DNA of 64,000 nt from an uncultured Subdoligranulum sp. (GTDB taxonomy: Bacteria > Bacillota > Clostridia > Oscillospirales > Ruminococcaceae): positions 1 to 64,000 of the forward strand of contig UQZO01000008.1 in NCBI GenBank assembly GCA_900545545.1, read 5' to 3'. Numbering within the stretch: position 1 is the stretch's first letter; the number at the start of each line of letters is the position of its first letter. Positions 34,061 through 42,922 of the stretch are shown one piece after another. Made by a program: the position numbers and the translations under genes. Under the pieces are notes generated by a model, which worked only from the letters and a program-made list of their open reading frames with translations, did not search any database and had not been told where the DNA came from.

Positions 34061-34975
34061 TCAATGTTTGGCCAGTTTGCCGGCGATGAAGCTGGACAGG
34101 CAGTTGATGGCAAGCACCAGAACCAGCAGCACCACGGCGGTGCCGTAGGTCTCGTTCACATGCAGGCCCTCGCTGGAGAGCAGGTACATGTGCACGGCCA
34201 GGGTGCGGGTGGAGCTGAAGACGCTTTCGGGGATCTTGGCCACCGAGCTGGCGGTGTAGATCAGGGCAGCGGTCTCGCCCACGATACGGCCGGTGGCCAG
34301 GATGATGCCGGACAGGATGCCGGGCATGGCGCTGGGCAGCACGATGGTAAAGACGGTGCGCAGCTTGCCGGCGCCCAGGCCGAAGGAGCCTTCCCGGTAG
34401 GAATCGGGCACGGCGATGAGGGCTTCCTCAGTGGTGCGCATGATGACAGGCAGCACCATGATGGCCAGCGTAAAGGCACCGGCGATGAGGCTGTAGCCCC
34501 ACTGGAGCTGGGTGACGAAGAAAAGCATGCCGAACAGGCCGTAGACGATGGAGGGGATGCCCTGCAGCGTCTCGGTGGTAACGCGGACCACCCGCACCAG
34601 CTTGTTGCCGCGCTTGGCGTACTCCACCAGCCAGATGGCGGCGAAGATGCCCAGGGGCGTGGCGATGACCAGCGCAAAGGCGGTCATGAGCACGGTGTTG
34701 ATGAGGGCGGGCATGAGGGAAACGTTCTCGGAGTTATATTCCCACTCAAACAGGGAGGGCTTGAGGTTGGGAATACCCATGACGAGGATGTAGCCGATGA
34801 GGAAGAGCAGCACCGCCGCGGTGAGCAGGGCGGCGATGCGCACCAGCCACCGCAGGATACCTGCCTGGACCCGGGCGGAAGTCCGGTTGCGGTTGCCTGC
34901 GGGGAAAACCGTCCGGGGGTTGACCCGGCTCAGACCGGCAGCCTTTTCGCCGCCGTTTGCAGTGATCTCAGGCAT
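34061..34975 (-). CDS. pstA: Phosphate ABC transporter permease PstA
   Basis: The 304-residue permease has a basic N-terminal extension of about 40 residues, then six helices. The EAA-like loop is AVPDSYREGSFGLGAGKLRTVFTIVLPSAMPGI, and GIPSIVYGLFGMLFF and GRIVGETAALIYTA are PstA motifs. It overlaps pstC by 8 bases, implying coupled translation of the two membrane subunits. Confidence 0.95.
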   Translation of the reverse strand: MPEITANGGEKAAGLSRVNPRTVFPAGNRNRTSARVQAGILRWLVRIAALLTAAVLLFLIGYILVMGIPNLKPSLFEWEYNSENVSLMPALINTVLMTAFALVIATPLGIFAAIWLVEYAKRGNKLVRVVRVTTETLQGIPSIVYGLFGMLFFVTQLQWGYSLIAGAFTLAIMVLPVIMRTTEEALIAVPDSYREGSFGLGAGKLRTVFTIVLPSAMPGILSGIILATGRIVGETAALIYTASSVAKIPESVFSSTRTLAVHMYLLSSEGLHVNETYGTAVVLLVLVLAINCLSSFIAGKLAKH

Positions 34976-35870
34976 TCTTGCTGCCCCCTTTCACGATGCT
35001 GAAGCAGAGGTTGATGAGAAGAATGAAAACGAAGAGTACGACGCCGGTGGCAATGAGCGCCTCACGATGGAGGTCGGCGGCATAGCCCATCTCGATGACG
35101 ATGTTGGAGGTCATCGTGCGCAGACCCTGGAACAGGCCCTTGGGCATCCAGGTCTGGTTGCCGGCCACCATGACCACGGCCATGGTCTCGCCGATGGCGC
35201 GGCCGATGCCCAGGATGACCGCCGAAAGCACACCGCTCTTGGCGGCGGGCAGCACGGCGAAAAAGACGCTGCGCTCGTGGGTGGCGCCCAGGGCCAGGCT
35301 GCCCTCGTAGTAGCTGGCGGGCACGGCATCCAGGCTGGCCTTGCTGACCGTGATGATGGTGGGCAGGATCATGATGCCCAGCAGCACCGCAGCGGTGAAC
35401 AGGCTCATGCCCTTGCCGCTTTTAACGCCCAGCACATCCTTGAAGAAATCGCTCTTGACCATGGCCTGCACGGCGGGCACCATGACCACCATGCCGAAGA
35501 AGCCGTACACCACCGAGGGGATGCCTGCCAGCAGCTGGACCGCGGGCAGCATGACCTTGTTGACAGCGGGGGAAGCAAACTTGGACATGTAGATGGCGGT
35601 GAGCAGGCCGATGGGCACGCCCACGATGATGGCGCCGGCGGTGACGTAGATGGAGCCCAGGATCATGGGCAGGATGCCGTAGATATCGTTGCCGGGCTTC
35701 CAGGTGGTGCCCAGCAGGAAATCCAGCGGGCCGATCTTGAAGATGGTGGGCAGGCCGTTGGCGAACAAAAAGATACAGATCAGCGCGACGGCCAGAATCG
35801 AGATGCAGGCACAGGCGGTAAATACGCCCTGCATGACCCGTTCCCGGGTCTTGGCAGTTTTCGTTTTCAT
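34968..35870 (-). CDS. pstC: Phosphate ABC transporter permease PstC
   Basis: The 300-residue permease starts at the ATG at 35870 (AGGAAA upstream, and a stronger AAGGAG 14 bases away). It shows GIPSVVYGFFGMVVMVP and GRAIGETMAVVMVAGN and the coupling loop AVPASYYEGSLALGATHERSVFFAVLPAAKSG. A hairpin between pstS and pstC probably lowers expression of the permease genes relative to the binding protein. Confidence 0.95.
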   Translation of the reverse strand: MKTKTAKTRERVMQGVFTACACISILAVALICIFLFANGLPTIFKIGPLDFLLGTTWKPGNDIYGILPMILGSIYVTAGAIIVGVPIGLLTAIYMSKFASPAVNKVMLPAVQLLAGIPSVVYGFFGMVVMVPAVQAMVKSDFFKDVLGVKSGKGMSLFTAAVLLGIMILPTIITVSKASLDAVPASYYEGSLALGATHERSVFFAVLPAAKSGVLSAVILGIGRAIGETMAVVMVAGNQTWMPKGLFQGLRTMTSNIVIEMGYAADLHREALIATGVVLFVFILLINLCFSIVKGGSKNA

Positions 35871-35925
35871 TTTTCCTATACACGCTCCTTGGGGGTTCAG
35901 CGAAAAACCGTGGGGGTTCCTACCA

Positions 35926-35964
35926 TAAAAAGCGGCTGTCACTGCCGGAGCTGCAACAGCCGTT
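35926..35964 (-). terminator. Partial terminator between pstS and pstC
   Basis: CGGCTGT (35933-35939) pairs with ACAGCCG (35956-35962), with an inner TGCCGG/GCTGCA region, followed on the minus strand by CTTTTTATGG. Such a leaky site between a binding-protein gene and its permease genes is common. Confidence 0.7.
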
Positions 35965-35980
35965 GGGGGATTGCGGAAAC

Positions 35981-36937
35981 TTACTGGACGTCAGACCAGA
36001 CGGTGCTCTCGCCGGTGTAGATGCTCTTGATCTGATCCACGCTCAGGTCAGCGACGGTGTTGGCAGGGTTGACGACGACCGCGATGCCGTCCATGGCCAG
36101 CACGGTGGCCTGGGCACCCTCAGCAGTCTCGGTATCCTTCAGCTCACGGCTGGCCATACCCACAGTGTAGGTGCCGTCCAGAGCGCCGGTGACACCGGTG
36201 GTGGAGTCGGTGGTGAGCAGCTCAATGGTGGCGTTGGGGTTGACGGTCTTGTAGGCCTCGATGAGCTTCTCCATCAGCGGAGAGACGGAGGAAGAACCGC
36301 CTACCGTAATGCTGCCGCTGGGCTGGGTGGAGGTGAACTCGGTGCCTTCGCCGCCGATGTAGCCTTCCTCAGTGGCCAGGGCCTGGCCGTCGGGGCTCAT
36401 GCAGTAGGCGATGAAGTCGACGGCAACGGCGTCGGTGGGCTCACCGTTGGTGACGATGTTGAAGGGACGGGCCAGGGTGTAAGTACCGTTGGAAACATTC
36501 TCGGCAGTGGCTTCCACGCCGCCCACGGTGACAGCCTTGACGGTGTCGTTCAAAGAGCCCAGGCTGATGTAGCCGATGGCGGTCTCATCGTTGGCCACAG
36601 CGGTCATAACGCCGTTGGTGGAGCTCTGGATGGCGGCGGCCTCAGTGGTCATGTCCACCTTCTCGCCGGCATCGTTCTTTTCTTCCACGCCGGTCAGCTC
36701 GATGAAAGCGCCGCGGGTGCCGGAACCATCTTCACGAGAGATGACCGTGATGTCCTGATCGGCATCGAAATCGCCGGTGGCTTCGGCTTCGGTGGACTCG
36801 GCAGCTTCGCTGGTGGAAGCGGCGGTGCTCTCGGAAGCGGAAGCAGACTCGCTGGTGGAAGCGGAACCGCCGCAGGCAGCCAGGCTCAGGGCCATGGTGG
36901 CGGCCAGAACGGAAGCAACAACAGATGTACGTTTCAT
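35981..36937 (-). CDS. pstS: Phosphate-binding lipoprotein PstS with circularly permuted halves
   Basis: The 318-residue protein has a lipoprotein signal (LSLAACGG, Cys22), a Ser/Thr/Glu-rich linker, and then PstS segments in swapped order. ITVISREDGSGTRGAFIEL, GYISLGSL and MSPDGQALATEEGYIGG, normally the second half, come first (about 62-200). GSITVGGSSSVSPLMEKLIEAY, VGMASREL and AMDGIAVVVNPAN-QIKSIYTGESTVWSDV, normally the first half, end the protein. Phosphate-binding loops from both halves (SREDGSGTRG and GGSSSVS) are kept. It is the first gene of the pst operon, behind PHO-box-like repeats. Confidence 0.9.
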   Translation of the reverse strand: MKRTSVVASVLAATMALSLAACGGSASTSESASASESTAASTSEAAESTEAEATGDFDADQDITVISREDGSGTRGAFIELTGVEEKNDAGEKVDMTTEAAAIQSSTNGVMTAVANDETAIGYISLGSLNDTVKAVTVGGVEATAENVSNGTYTLARPFNIVTNGEPTDAVAVDFIAYCMSPDGQALATEEGYIGGEGTEFTSTQPSGSITVGGSSSVSPLMEKLIEAYKTVNPNATIELLTTDSTTGVTGALDGTYTVGMASRELKDTETAEGAQATVLAMDGIAVVVNPANTVADLSVDQIKSIYTGESTVWSDVQ

Positions 36938-37068
36938 AACTATTTCTTCTCCCTTTTTACCAAATCTCTATGTGTTCTTTTGGTGGTTTTGCTGCCCCCG
37001 TTTGTCCGGGAGCATGCTTATTGTACCGCGAACAGCTTTTTGCATCGACCATAGTGGCGTACAATCGG

Positions 37069-37125
37069 CGTAAAGAATGCGCAAAGTGAACAAAGCTTAT
37101 GTAAAGAAATTGTAAAATACGTAAA
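37069..37125 (-). promoter_or_regulatory. PHO-box-like repeats upstream of pstS
   Basis: On the minus strand TTTACG (37120-37125), TTTACA (37111-37116) and TTTACA (37100-37105) are spaced 9 and 11 bases, with another TTTACG at 37069-37074. This matches the tandem TT(A/T)ACA repeats bound by PhoP-type regulators of Gram-positive bacteria. A TACAAT at 37019-37024 could be the -10. No good -35 is seen, as expected for an activated promoter. Confidence 0.7.
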
Positions 37126-37179
37126 AAACAGGAAAAATCCAGCCCTTTCCAGCCCCAAAAACGACGCCAGACTGCCCAT

Positions 37180-37246
37180 TTTACACAGATTTTACAAAAC
37201 CTTTACCGTTCCCTGCTGGTTTGGCGGTGAAGCAATACATTATAAT
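37180..37246 (+). promoter_or_regulatory. PHO boxes and promoter of the Na/Pi cotransporter-phoPR unit
   Basis: TTTACA (37180-37185), TTTACA (37191-37196) and TTTACC (37202-37207) repeat with an exact 11-base period, the helical spacing of PhoP boxes. A perfect -10 TATAAT follows at 37241-37246 without a consensus -35. Activation by the phoP product encoded just downstream, hence autoregulation, is inferred. Confidence 0.8.
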
Positions 37247-37261
37247 AGAGAGCGGTATAGG

Positions 37262-37285
37262 GCGCGGCTTGGCCGCGCGGTTTTT
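37262..37285 (+). terminator. Terminator-like hairpin in the 5' leader of the Na/Pi gene
   Basis: GCGCGGC-TTG-GCCGCGC (37262-37278) is followed by GGTTTTTAC. It starts only about 10 bases after the expected transcription start, so it would sit at the very 5' end of the mRNA. It may protect the RNA or attenuate it; a terminator for convergent or readthrough transcription is less likely here. Confidence 0.55.
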
Positions 37286-37318
37286 ACAAAACCAAATAAG
37301 AGAATGGATGGTCCCTGT

Positions 37319-39124
37319 ATGAGTATTTTTAACATCTTCGTACTGCTGGGCGGCCTGGCCATGTTCCTCTATGGCATGGACGTCATGGGCAAAAGTCTGG
37401 AACAAACCGCCGGCGGCAAGCTGCAGGTCATTCTGAGCAAGATGACCTCCTCCCCGCTGCGCGGCCTGCTGTTGGGCTTGGCGGTCACGGCCGTCATCCA
37501 GTCCAGCTCTGCCACCACCGTTATGGTGGTGGGCTTCGTCAACTCCGGTCTGATGGATCTGTATCAGGCGGTGGGCGTGATCATGGGCGCCAATGTAGGC
37601 ACCACCGTCACCGCTTGGCTGCTGAGCCTGACCGGCCTGCAGGGAGAAAGCTTCCTGATCCAGATGCTGAGCCCCGACGCCTGGGCGCCGCTGCTGGGCT
37701 TTGCGGGCATCGTCATGTTCATGTTCGGCAAGGAGCGTCAGAAGGGCATCGGCCAGATCTTCCTGGGCTTTGCCATCCTGATGACCGGCATGGATCTGAT
37801 GAGCAACGCCACTGCTCCCTTGGCTGACGCCCCGTGGTTCGGCGATCTCTTCTTGGCCTTCACCAACCCGATTCTGGGTGTACTGGTGGGCGCGCTGCTC
37901 ACCGCCATCATCCAGTCCTCCTCCGCGTCGGTAGGTATCTTGCAGGCGCTGTCCCTCTCGACGGGGGCGGTGTCCATCGCGGCGGCCATGCCCATCATCA
38001 TGGGCCAGAACATCGGCACCTGCGTCACGGCGCTGATCTCCTCGGCTGGCGCCAACAAGAATGCCCGCCGGACCGCCATGATCCATCTGTATTTCAACAT
38101 CATCGGCACCACGGTGTTCCTGACGGGATTCTACGCCCTCAACGCCGTGTTCCACTTTTCCTTCTATTATGAACAGGCCAACGCCTTCAACATTGCGGTG
38201 ATCCACACGGTGTTCAACCTGATGACCACCGCCATCCTGCTGCCTTTCAACAAGCTGCTGGTGAAGCTGGCCATCCTGACGGTGCCCGACGACAAAAAGC
38301 CCCAGCAGAACACCCTGCTGGACGAGCGTCTGCTCTCCACCCCGGCGGTGGCCATCAACCGCGCCATGCTGGTGGGCGGCGATATGGCCGAGGTCTGCCG
38401 CACCTCGCTGCTGCAGGCCATGTCCACCACCCGCAAGTGGGATGACGCCATCGCCGACGAGGTCCGCCGCAAGGAGGACGCCGTGGACCACTACGAGGAC
38501 GCCCTGGGTACCTATCTAGTCCAGCTCTCCGGCCGTACTCTGAGCAAAGAGGACAACCGTACCATCAACACCCTGCTGCATACCATCGGGGATTTCGAGC
38601 GTATTTCCGACCACTCGGTGAATCTGCTGGAAGCCGCCGAGGAAATCCGCGACAAGAACATCCGCTTCAGCGACGAGGCGCTGGACGACCTGAGCGTGCT
38701 GGAAGCCGCCCTGCAGGATATCGTCAACCGCACGGTGGACGCCTTCCAGAAGCACGACTGCTATGCCGCCGGCAAGATCGAACCGCTGGAGGAAGTGGTG
38801 GACGGGCTGGTGCGCGAGGTCAAGACCCGGCACATCGCCCGCCTGCAGGCGGGTACCTGCACCATCGAGTACGGCTTTGTGCTGGATGACCTGCTGACTA
38901 CCTACGAGCGCATTGCCGACCACTGCTCCAACATTGCCGTTGCCATGATCGAGGTGGCCGACGACAAATTCGATACCCATGAGTACCTCAACCACCTCAA
39001 GAACGGCGGCAGCGTGAAATTTGAACAGCGGTACGAGAAGTACCGCGGCCGCTACACCTTCCCTGCGGAGGGGGCCACTGAATCTGTGCCCGTTCCGGCG
39101 ACGACCGGGGCCGGGCAGTCATAA
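37319..39124 (+). CDS. Na+/Pi cotransporter (NptA/PNaS family) with C-terminal PhoU domain
   Basis: The 601-residue protein starts at the ATG at 37319, which gives the family N-terminus MSIFNIFVLLGGLAMFLYGMD. It has two inverted membrane repeats, each with a QSSSA motif (VIQSSSATTVMVVGF and IIQSSSASVGILQAL), the substrate-site hallmark of NaPi-II. Residues about 340-560 form a PhoU-like helical domain (TIGDFERISDHSVNLLEAAEEI and ERIADHCSNIAVAMIEVAD). It imports phosphate with sodium, or balances phosphate, under Pho control. It is followed 17 bases later by phoP. Confidence 0.92.
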   Translation: MSIFNIFVLLGGLAMFLYGMDVMGKSLEQTAGGKLQVILSKMTSSPLRGLLLGLAVTAVIQSSSATTVMVVGFVNSGLMDLYQAVGVIMGANVGTTVTAWLLSLTGLQGESFLIQMLSPDAWAPLLGFAGIVMFMFGKERQKGIGQIFLGFAILMTGMDLMSNATAPLADAPWFGDLFLAFTNPILGVLVGALLTAIIQSSSASVGILQALSLSTGAVSIAAAMPIIMGQNIGTCVTALISSAGANKNARRTAMIHLYFNIIGTTVFLTGFYALNAVFHFSFYYEQANAFNIAVIHTVFNLMTTAILLPFNKLLVKLAILTVPDDKKPQQNTLLDERLLSTPAVAINRAMLVGGDMAEVCRTSLLQAMSTTRKWDDAIADEVRRKEDAVDHYEDALGTYLVQLSGRTLSKEDNRTINTLLHTIGDFERISDHSVNLLEAAEEIRDKNIRFSDEALDDLSVLEAALQDIVNRTVDAFQKHDCYAAGKIEPLEEVVDGLVREVKTRHIARLQAGTCTIEYGFVLDDLLTTYERIADHCSNIAVAMIEVADDKFDTHEYLNHLKNGGSVKFEQRYEKYRGRYTFPAEGATESVPVPATTGAGQS

Positions 39125-39141
39125 AGGAGTCTTGATTATTC

Positions 39142-39834
39142 ATGATCTATATCGTCGAAGATGATGCCAGCATCCGTGAACTGGAGCAGTATGCCCTGCA
39201 GACCAACGGCTATGAGGCCAGCGGCTGCGAGGACGGCGCCAGTTTTTGGGCCGCGCTGCGCAATGCGGCGCCTGAGTTGGTCATTCTGGACGTGATGCTG
39301 CCCGACGAGGACGGCTACCAGATCCTGAACAAACTGCGGGCCGATCCCGCCACCCGCACCATCCCTGTCATTATGGTCACGGCCAAGACCAGCGAGATCG
39401 ACGTGGTCAAAGGCCTGGACCACGGTGCCGACGATTACCTGTGCAAGCCCTTCGGCATCATGGAATTCATTTCCCGCGTAAAGGCCGTGCTGCGCCGCTC
39501 CGCCGCAGCCGCGCCCGCCCCGGCGCCCAAAACGCTGACCTTCGGGTCTATTGTGCTGGACGACATGGCCCGCACCGTCCGGGTGGACGGCGCGCCCGTG
39601 GAGCTGACCTTTAAAGAATACGCGCTGCTGCACCTGTTCATGGAGCATCCCGAGCAGGTGCTGGCCCGTGAGCGCATTATGAAAGAGGTGTGGGATACCG
39701 ACGATCTGCTGGAATCCCGCACTATTGACATGCACGTGCGTACCCTGCGCCAGAAACTGGGCGCAGCGGGCGAAGCCATCCGCACCGTGCGCAAGGTAGG
39801 CTACAAGCTGAGCACGGAGGGCGCCGATGAGTGA
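39142..39834 (+). CDS. phoP: PhoP/PhoB-type response regulator (OmpR family)
   Basis: The 230-residue regulator has a receiver domain with phosphoacceptor D50 (LVILDVMLPDEDGY), acidic pocket E6-D7-D8 and K102 (DYLCKPF), and a C-terminal winged helix (about 130-225) with ELTFKEYALLHLFMEHP and TIDMHVRTLRQKLG. It is cotranscribed with the Na/Pi transporter and overlaps the kinase gene by 8 bases. The flanking pst operon and PHO boxes make phosphate starvation the likely signal. Confidence 0.9.
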   Translation: MIYIVEDDASIRELEQYALQTNGYEASGCEDGASFWAALRNAAPELVILDVMLPDEDGYQILNKLRADPATRTIPVIMVTAKTSEIDVVKGLDHGADDYLCKPFGIMEFISRVKAVLRRSAAAAPAPAPKTLTFGSIVLDDMARTVRVDGAPVELTFKEYALLHLFMEHPEQVLARERIMKEVWDTDDLLESRTIDMHVRTLRQKLGAAGEAIRTVRKVGYKLSTEGADE

Positions 39835-41227
39835 TGAGGAGCGCCGCCAGACCCGCCCCCAGAGCATGACCCGGCGCTACCGCCGGGGGCTGATTCTGGT
39901 GGGGGTGCTCTGCGTACTGGCGACCCTGACCGCCGCCACCCTGCTGTTTCAGCGCAGCTACACCGAGCGGGTAGACAGCTACCTGCGGGCGCTGTGCACC
40001 ACCCTGGCCGACGGCTACACGCTGCGGGGCACCGGCAACCCCGAGGACCTGGCAGCGCTGGCAGCCGACAGCGGCGTGCGCTGCACGCTGATCGCCCAGG
40101 ACGGCACCGTGCTGTATGACAGCGAAACCAATGCTCCGCTGCCCAGCCACGCCGACCGGCCGGAAATCCAGCAGGCCCTTGCCCAGGGCAGCGGCAGCTG
40201 CACCCGTGAGAGCAAGACCATGGACCGGGAGACCCACTACTACGCCCTGCGGGTAGATACCCCCGCCGGTGTGCAGGTGCTGCGCGTGGGCGAGGAAGTG
40301 GACAACATCTGGGGCCTCAGCGCCGACACACTGCCGCTGCTGATCTGTGCGCTGGTGGTGATCCTGCTGGGGGCCTGGCTGCTTTCCGCCTGGCTGACCC
40401 GGTTGCTGGTACAGCCCATCAACCGTCTGGCAGAAAACCTGGATACCATCGAGGCCGATGTGCCCTATGAAGAGCTGATCCCCCTGGCCCGCACGGTGCA
40501 GACCGACCGCAAACTGCGGGAGGACAACGAAACCATGCGCCGGGAGTTCACGGCCAACGTGAGCCATGAACTGAAAACCCCGCTGACCAGCATTTCGGGC
40601 TATGCCGAACTCATCGAGACCGGCATGGCCAAAAGCGCCGACGTGCCCACCTTTGCGGCCCGCATCCACAAGGAAGCCCAGCGGATGATCGCCCTGGTGA
40701 GCGATATTCTCCAGCTCAGTGAACTGGACAGCACCCAGGCTACCCGCGGCCAGAGCGCCCCGCCGGACATGGTGCCGGTGGACCTGGCAGCGCTGGTGAA
40801 GGAGATCGCCCAGACCATGACGGTGAACGCCCGCAAGGCCTATGTGACCTTGCAGTACGACGCCCGCCCCGCCACGGTGCAGGGCTGCCGCGACCAGCTG
40901 GTGGAACTGGCCACCAACCTGTGCGACAACGCCATCCGCTACAACCGCCCCGGCGGCCATGTGGACCTGCGCTGCGGCACCGGGTCCGACGGCTGCCCCT
41001 ACCTGGAAGTGGAGGACAACGGCATCGGCATCCCCCAGGACAGCCAGTCCCGGGTGTTTGAGCGGTTCTACCGCGTGGACAAGAGCCGGTCCAAGGCCAC
41101 CGGCGGCACCGGCCTGGGCCTTGCCATCGTCAAGCACATTGCCTTGCTGCACGATGCCCGCATCGACCTGCAAAGCCAAGTGGGTACCGGCACCACCATC
41201 AAGGTTACTTTCCCCCAAAATTCATGA
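39827..41227 (+). CDS. phoR: PhoR-type sensor histidine kinase
   Basis: The 466-residue membrane kinase has TM1 at about 24-45, an extracellular region of about 120 residues, TM2 at about 168-190, and HAMP and linker segments. The HisKA motif FTANVSHELKTPLTSISGY has its phosphorylated His near residue 246. The HATPase boxes are NLCDNAIRYN, VEDNGIGIP, FERFYRVDKSRS and GGTGLGLAIVKHI. It pairs with the PhoP-like regulator, in translational overlap. PhoU and PstSCAB on the other side are its probable input. Confidence 0.92.
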   Translation: MSDEERRQTRPQSMTRRYRRGLILVGVLCVLATLTAATLLFQRSYTERVDSYLRALCTTLADGYTLRGTGNPEDLAALAADSGVRCTLIAQDGTVLYDSETNAPLPSHADRPEIQQALAQGSGSCTRESKTMDRETHYYALRVDTPAGVQVLRVGEEVDNIWGLSADTLPLLICALVVILLGAWLLSAWLTRLLVQPINRLAENLDTIEADVPYEELIPLARTVQTDRKLREDNETMRREFTANVSHELKTPLTSISGYAELIETGMAKSADVPTFAARIHKEAQRMIALVSDILQLSELDSTQATRGQSAPPDMVPVDLAALVKEIAQTMTVNARKAYVTLQYDARPATVQGCRDQLVELATNLCDNAIRYNRPGGHVDLRCGTGSDGCPYLEVEDNGIGIPQDSQSRVFERFYRVDKSRSKATGGTGLGLAIVKHIALLHDARIDLQSQVGTGTTIKVTFPQNS

Positions 41228-41232
41228 TCCTG

Positions 41233-41263
41233 CGGAGGAACTTTGGCGGTTCCTCCGTTGTTT
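41233..41263 (+). terminator. Terminator after phoR
   Basis: CGGAGGAAC (41233-41241) pairs with GTTCCTCCG (41249-41257) and is followed by TTGTTTT. It lies 6 bases after the phoR stop. Confidence 0.85.
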
Positions 41264-41287
41264 TATGTCCGTTTTTCGTGGTATAAT
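41258..41287 (+). promoter_or_regulatory. Promoter of the siroheme reductase gene
   Basis: TTGTTT (41258-41263) and a perfect TATAAT (41282-41287) are 18 bases apart, 50 bases before the ATG. Confidence 0.7.
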
Positions 41288-41337
41288 ATTTTTTAACAAG
41301 TGTTTATAAACCGAGATATGACAAAGGAGCAGCCTGT

Positions 41338-42876
41338 ATGAACGAACAATGGCTCAATCTCTACCGCACCGAGATCGAAGAATTTTATAAAAAGACCCAG
41401 GCCTTTGCGGCAGGGGAACTTTCCCGCAAGGATTACAAAGGCGCCTCCGGCGGCTTCGGCAGCTATGCCCAGCGGGACGGCACCAAGCACATGCTGCGCC
41501 TGCGCCTGCCCGGCGGCCGCCTGACCGAACCCCGGCTGCAGTTCCTGGCCCGCATCGCCGGAAAATACAACATCGCCCCCCTCAAGCTGACCACCTGCGA
41601 GACCGTGCAGCTGCACAACCTGACCCCCGACCTGCTGCCCGTGCTGATGGAACAGGCCGCCTACTGCGATATCATCACCCGGGGCGGCGGCGGTGACAAC
41701 CCCCGCAACGTCATGGCCAGCCCGCTGACCGGCGTGCAGGAAGGCGAAGCCTTCGACGTCATGCCCTGGGTCGAGGCTGCCAGCGACTACCTGCTCTCCA
41801 TCTGCCGGGATATCCACATGCCCCGCAAGCTGAAAGTGGCGTTCTGCAACGGCGTGGATGACTGCGTGCACGCCTCCTTCCGCGATATGGGCTTCATCGC
41901 CCAGGCGGACGGCACCTTCCGCCTCTACATCGCAGGCGGCCTTGGCAACAATCACCGCATGGGTGTGCTGGTGGCCGAGCACCTGCCCGCTTCCGATGTA
42001 CTCTACGCCATCAAGGCGATGATCGACACCTTCTGCGCCCACGGCAACTACGAGAACCGCGCCAAGGCCCGCACCCGCTATATGCAGGAGACTCTGGGTG
42101 CCGAGGAACTGCGCCGTGTCTACCTGGAGAATCTGGCCGCCTGCAAGGCCGAGGGCGGCCTGGACCTGAACCTGACCCCCAAGGCCGTGACCAAGACCGG
42201 CGAAGGCACCATCGAGGATGCCCGCGTCATCCCCCAGAAGCAGAAGGGCCTGTACGCCGTGGCCTATCACCCCATCGGCGGCATTCTGCCCACCGGCAAG
42301 CCCACCGAGCTGGCCGCCCTGCTGCGGGACATGCCCGCTGCCGAGTGCCGTGTGGCCCCCCACGAGACCATCTATATCATCAACCTGACCGCCGAGGAGG
42401 CCCAGCGCATTCTGGACGCCACCGCTGACGGTGCCCATACCCTGTTTGAAACCAGCGTGGCCTGCATCGGCGCGGCCATCTGCCAGCAGGGCGTGCGGGA
42501 CAGCCAGGCGGCGCTGCAGGCCTGCGTGCAGGCCGTGCGGGAAGCAGGCATCCCCGACGGCGCCCTGCCCAAGATCTGCATTTCCGGCTGCCCGTCCAGC
42601 TGCTCGGCCCATCAGGCGGCGGCCATGGGCTTCCAGGGCGGCATGAAGCCGGTACCCGGCGGCAAACCCGCCCCCGCGTTCCGGATGTTCCTGAACGGCA
42701 GCGATGCCCTGGGCGCCGAACAGTTCGGCGATTTTGTGGGTACGGTCTATGAGGACCAGCTGCCCGCCCTGCTGGTGGAACTGGGCCAGGCTGCCGCGGC
42801 GGCCGGTCAGGACTGGGAGAGCTGGCACACCGCTCACCCCGAGGAACTGAAAGCCATTCTGGCAAAGTATTGCTAA
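41338..42876 (+). CDS. Nitrite/sulfite reductase, siroheme [4Fe-4S] family
   Basis: The 512-residue protein has the cluster- and siroheme-binding cysteines C376-x5-C382 and C414-x3-C418 (ISGCPSSC), and the conserved RLPGGRLTEPRLQFLARIAGKYN ferredoxin-like half-domain, all typical of NirA/Sir-like reductases. Such enzymes reduce sulfite or nitrite with six electrons, or act as other siroheme reductases. AAAGGAG precedes the ATG at 41338. It stands alone: no siroheme or sulfate-activation genes are nearby, so the substrate is uncertain. Confidence 0.88.
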   Translation: MNEQWLNLYRTEIEEFYKKTQAFAAGELSRKDYKGASGGFGSYAQRDGTKHMLRLRLPGGRLTEPRLQFLARIAGKYNIAPLKLTTCETVQLHNLTPDLLPVLMEQAAYCDIITRGGGGDNPRNVMASPLTGVQEGEAFDVMPWVEAASDYLLSICRDIHMPRKLKVAFCNGVDDCVHASFRDMGFIAQADGTFRLYIAGGLGNNHRMGVLVAEHLPASDVLYAIKAMIDTFCAHGNYENRAKARTRYMQETLGAEELRRVYLENLAACKAEGGLDLNLTPKAVTKTGEGTIEDARVIPQKQKGLYAVAYHPIGGILPTGKPTELAALLRDMPAAECRVAPHETIYIINLTAEEAQRILDATADGAHTLFETSVACIGAAICQQGVRDSQAALQACVQAVREAGIPDGALPKICISGCPSSCSAHQAAAMGFQGGMKPVPGGKPAPAFRMFLNGSDALGAEQFGDFVGTVYEDQLPALLVELGQAAAAAGQDWESWHTAHPEELKAILAKYC

Positions 42877-42922
42877 ATCTTTGTACAACCTGCCCTGTGG
42901 TGTGAAAGGTTTACCCCCTTTT

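Noticed and set aside
37181..38491. A 436-codon minus-strand frame antisense to the Na/Pi transporter
   Set aside because: It is shadow coding rich in Gln, His and Gly. The plus-strand product has clear transporter and PhoU motifs.
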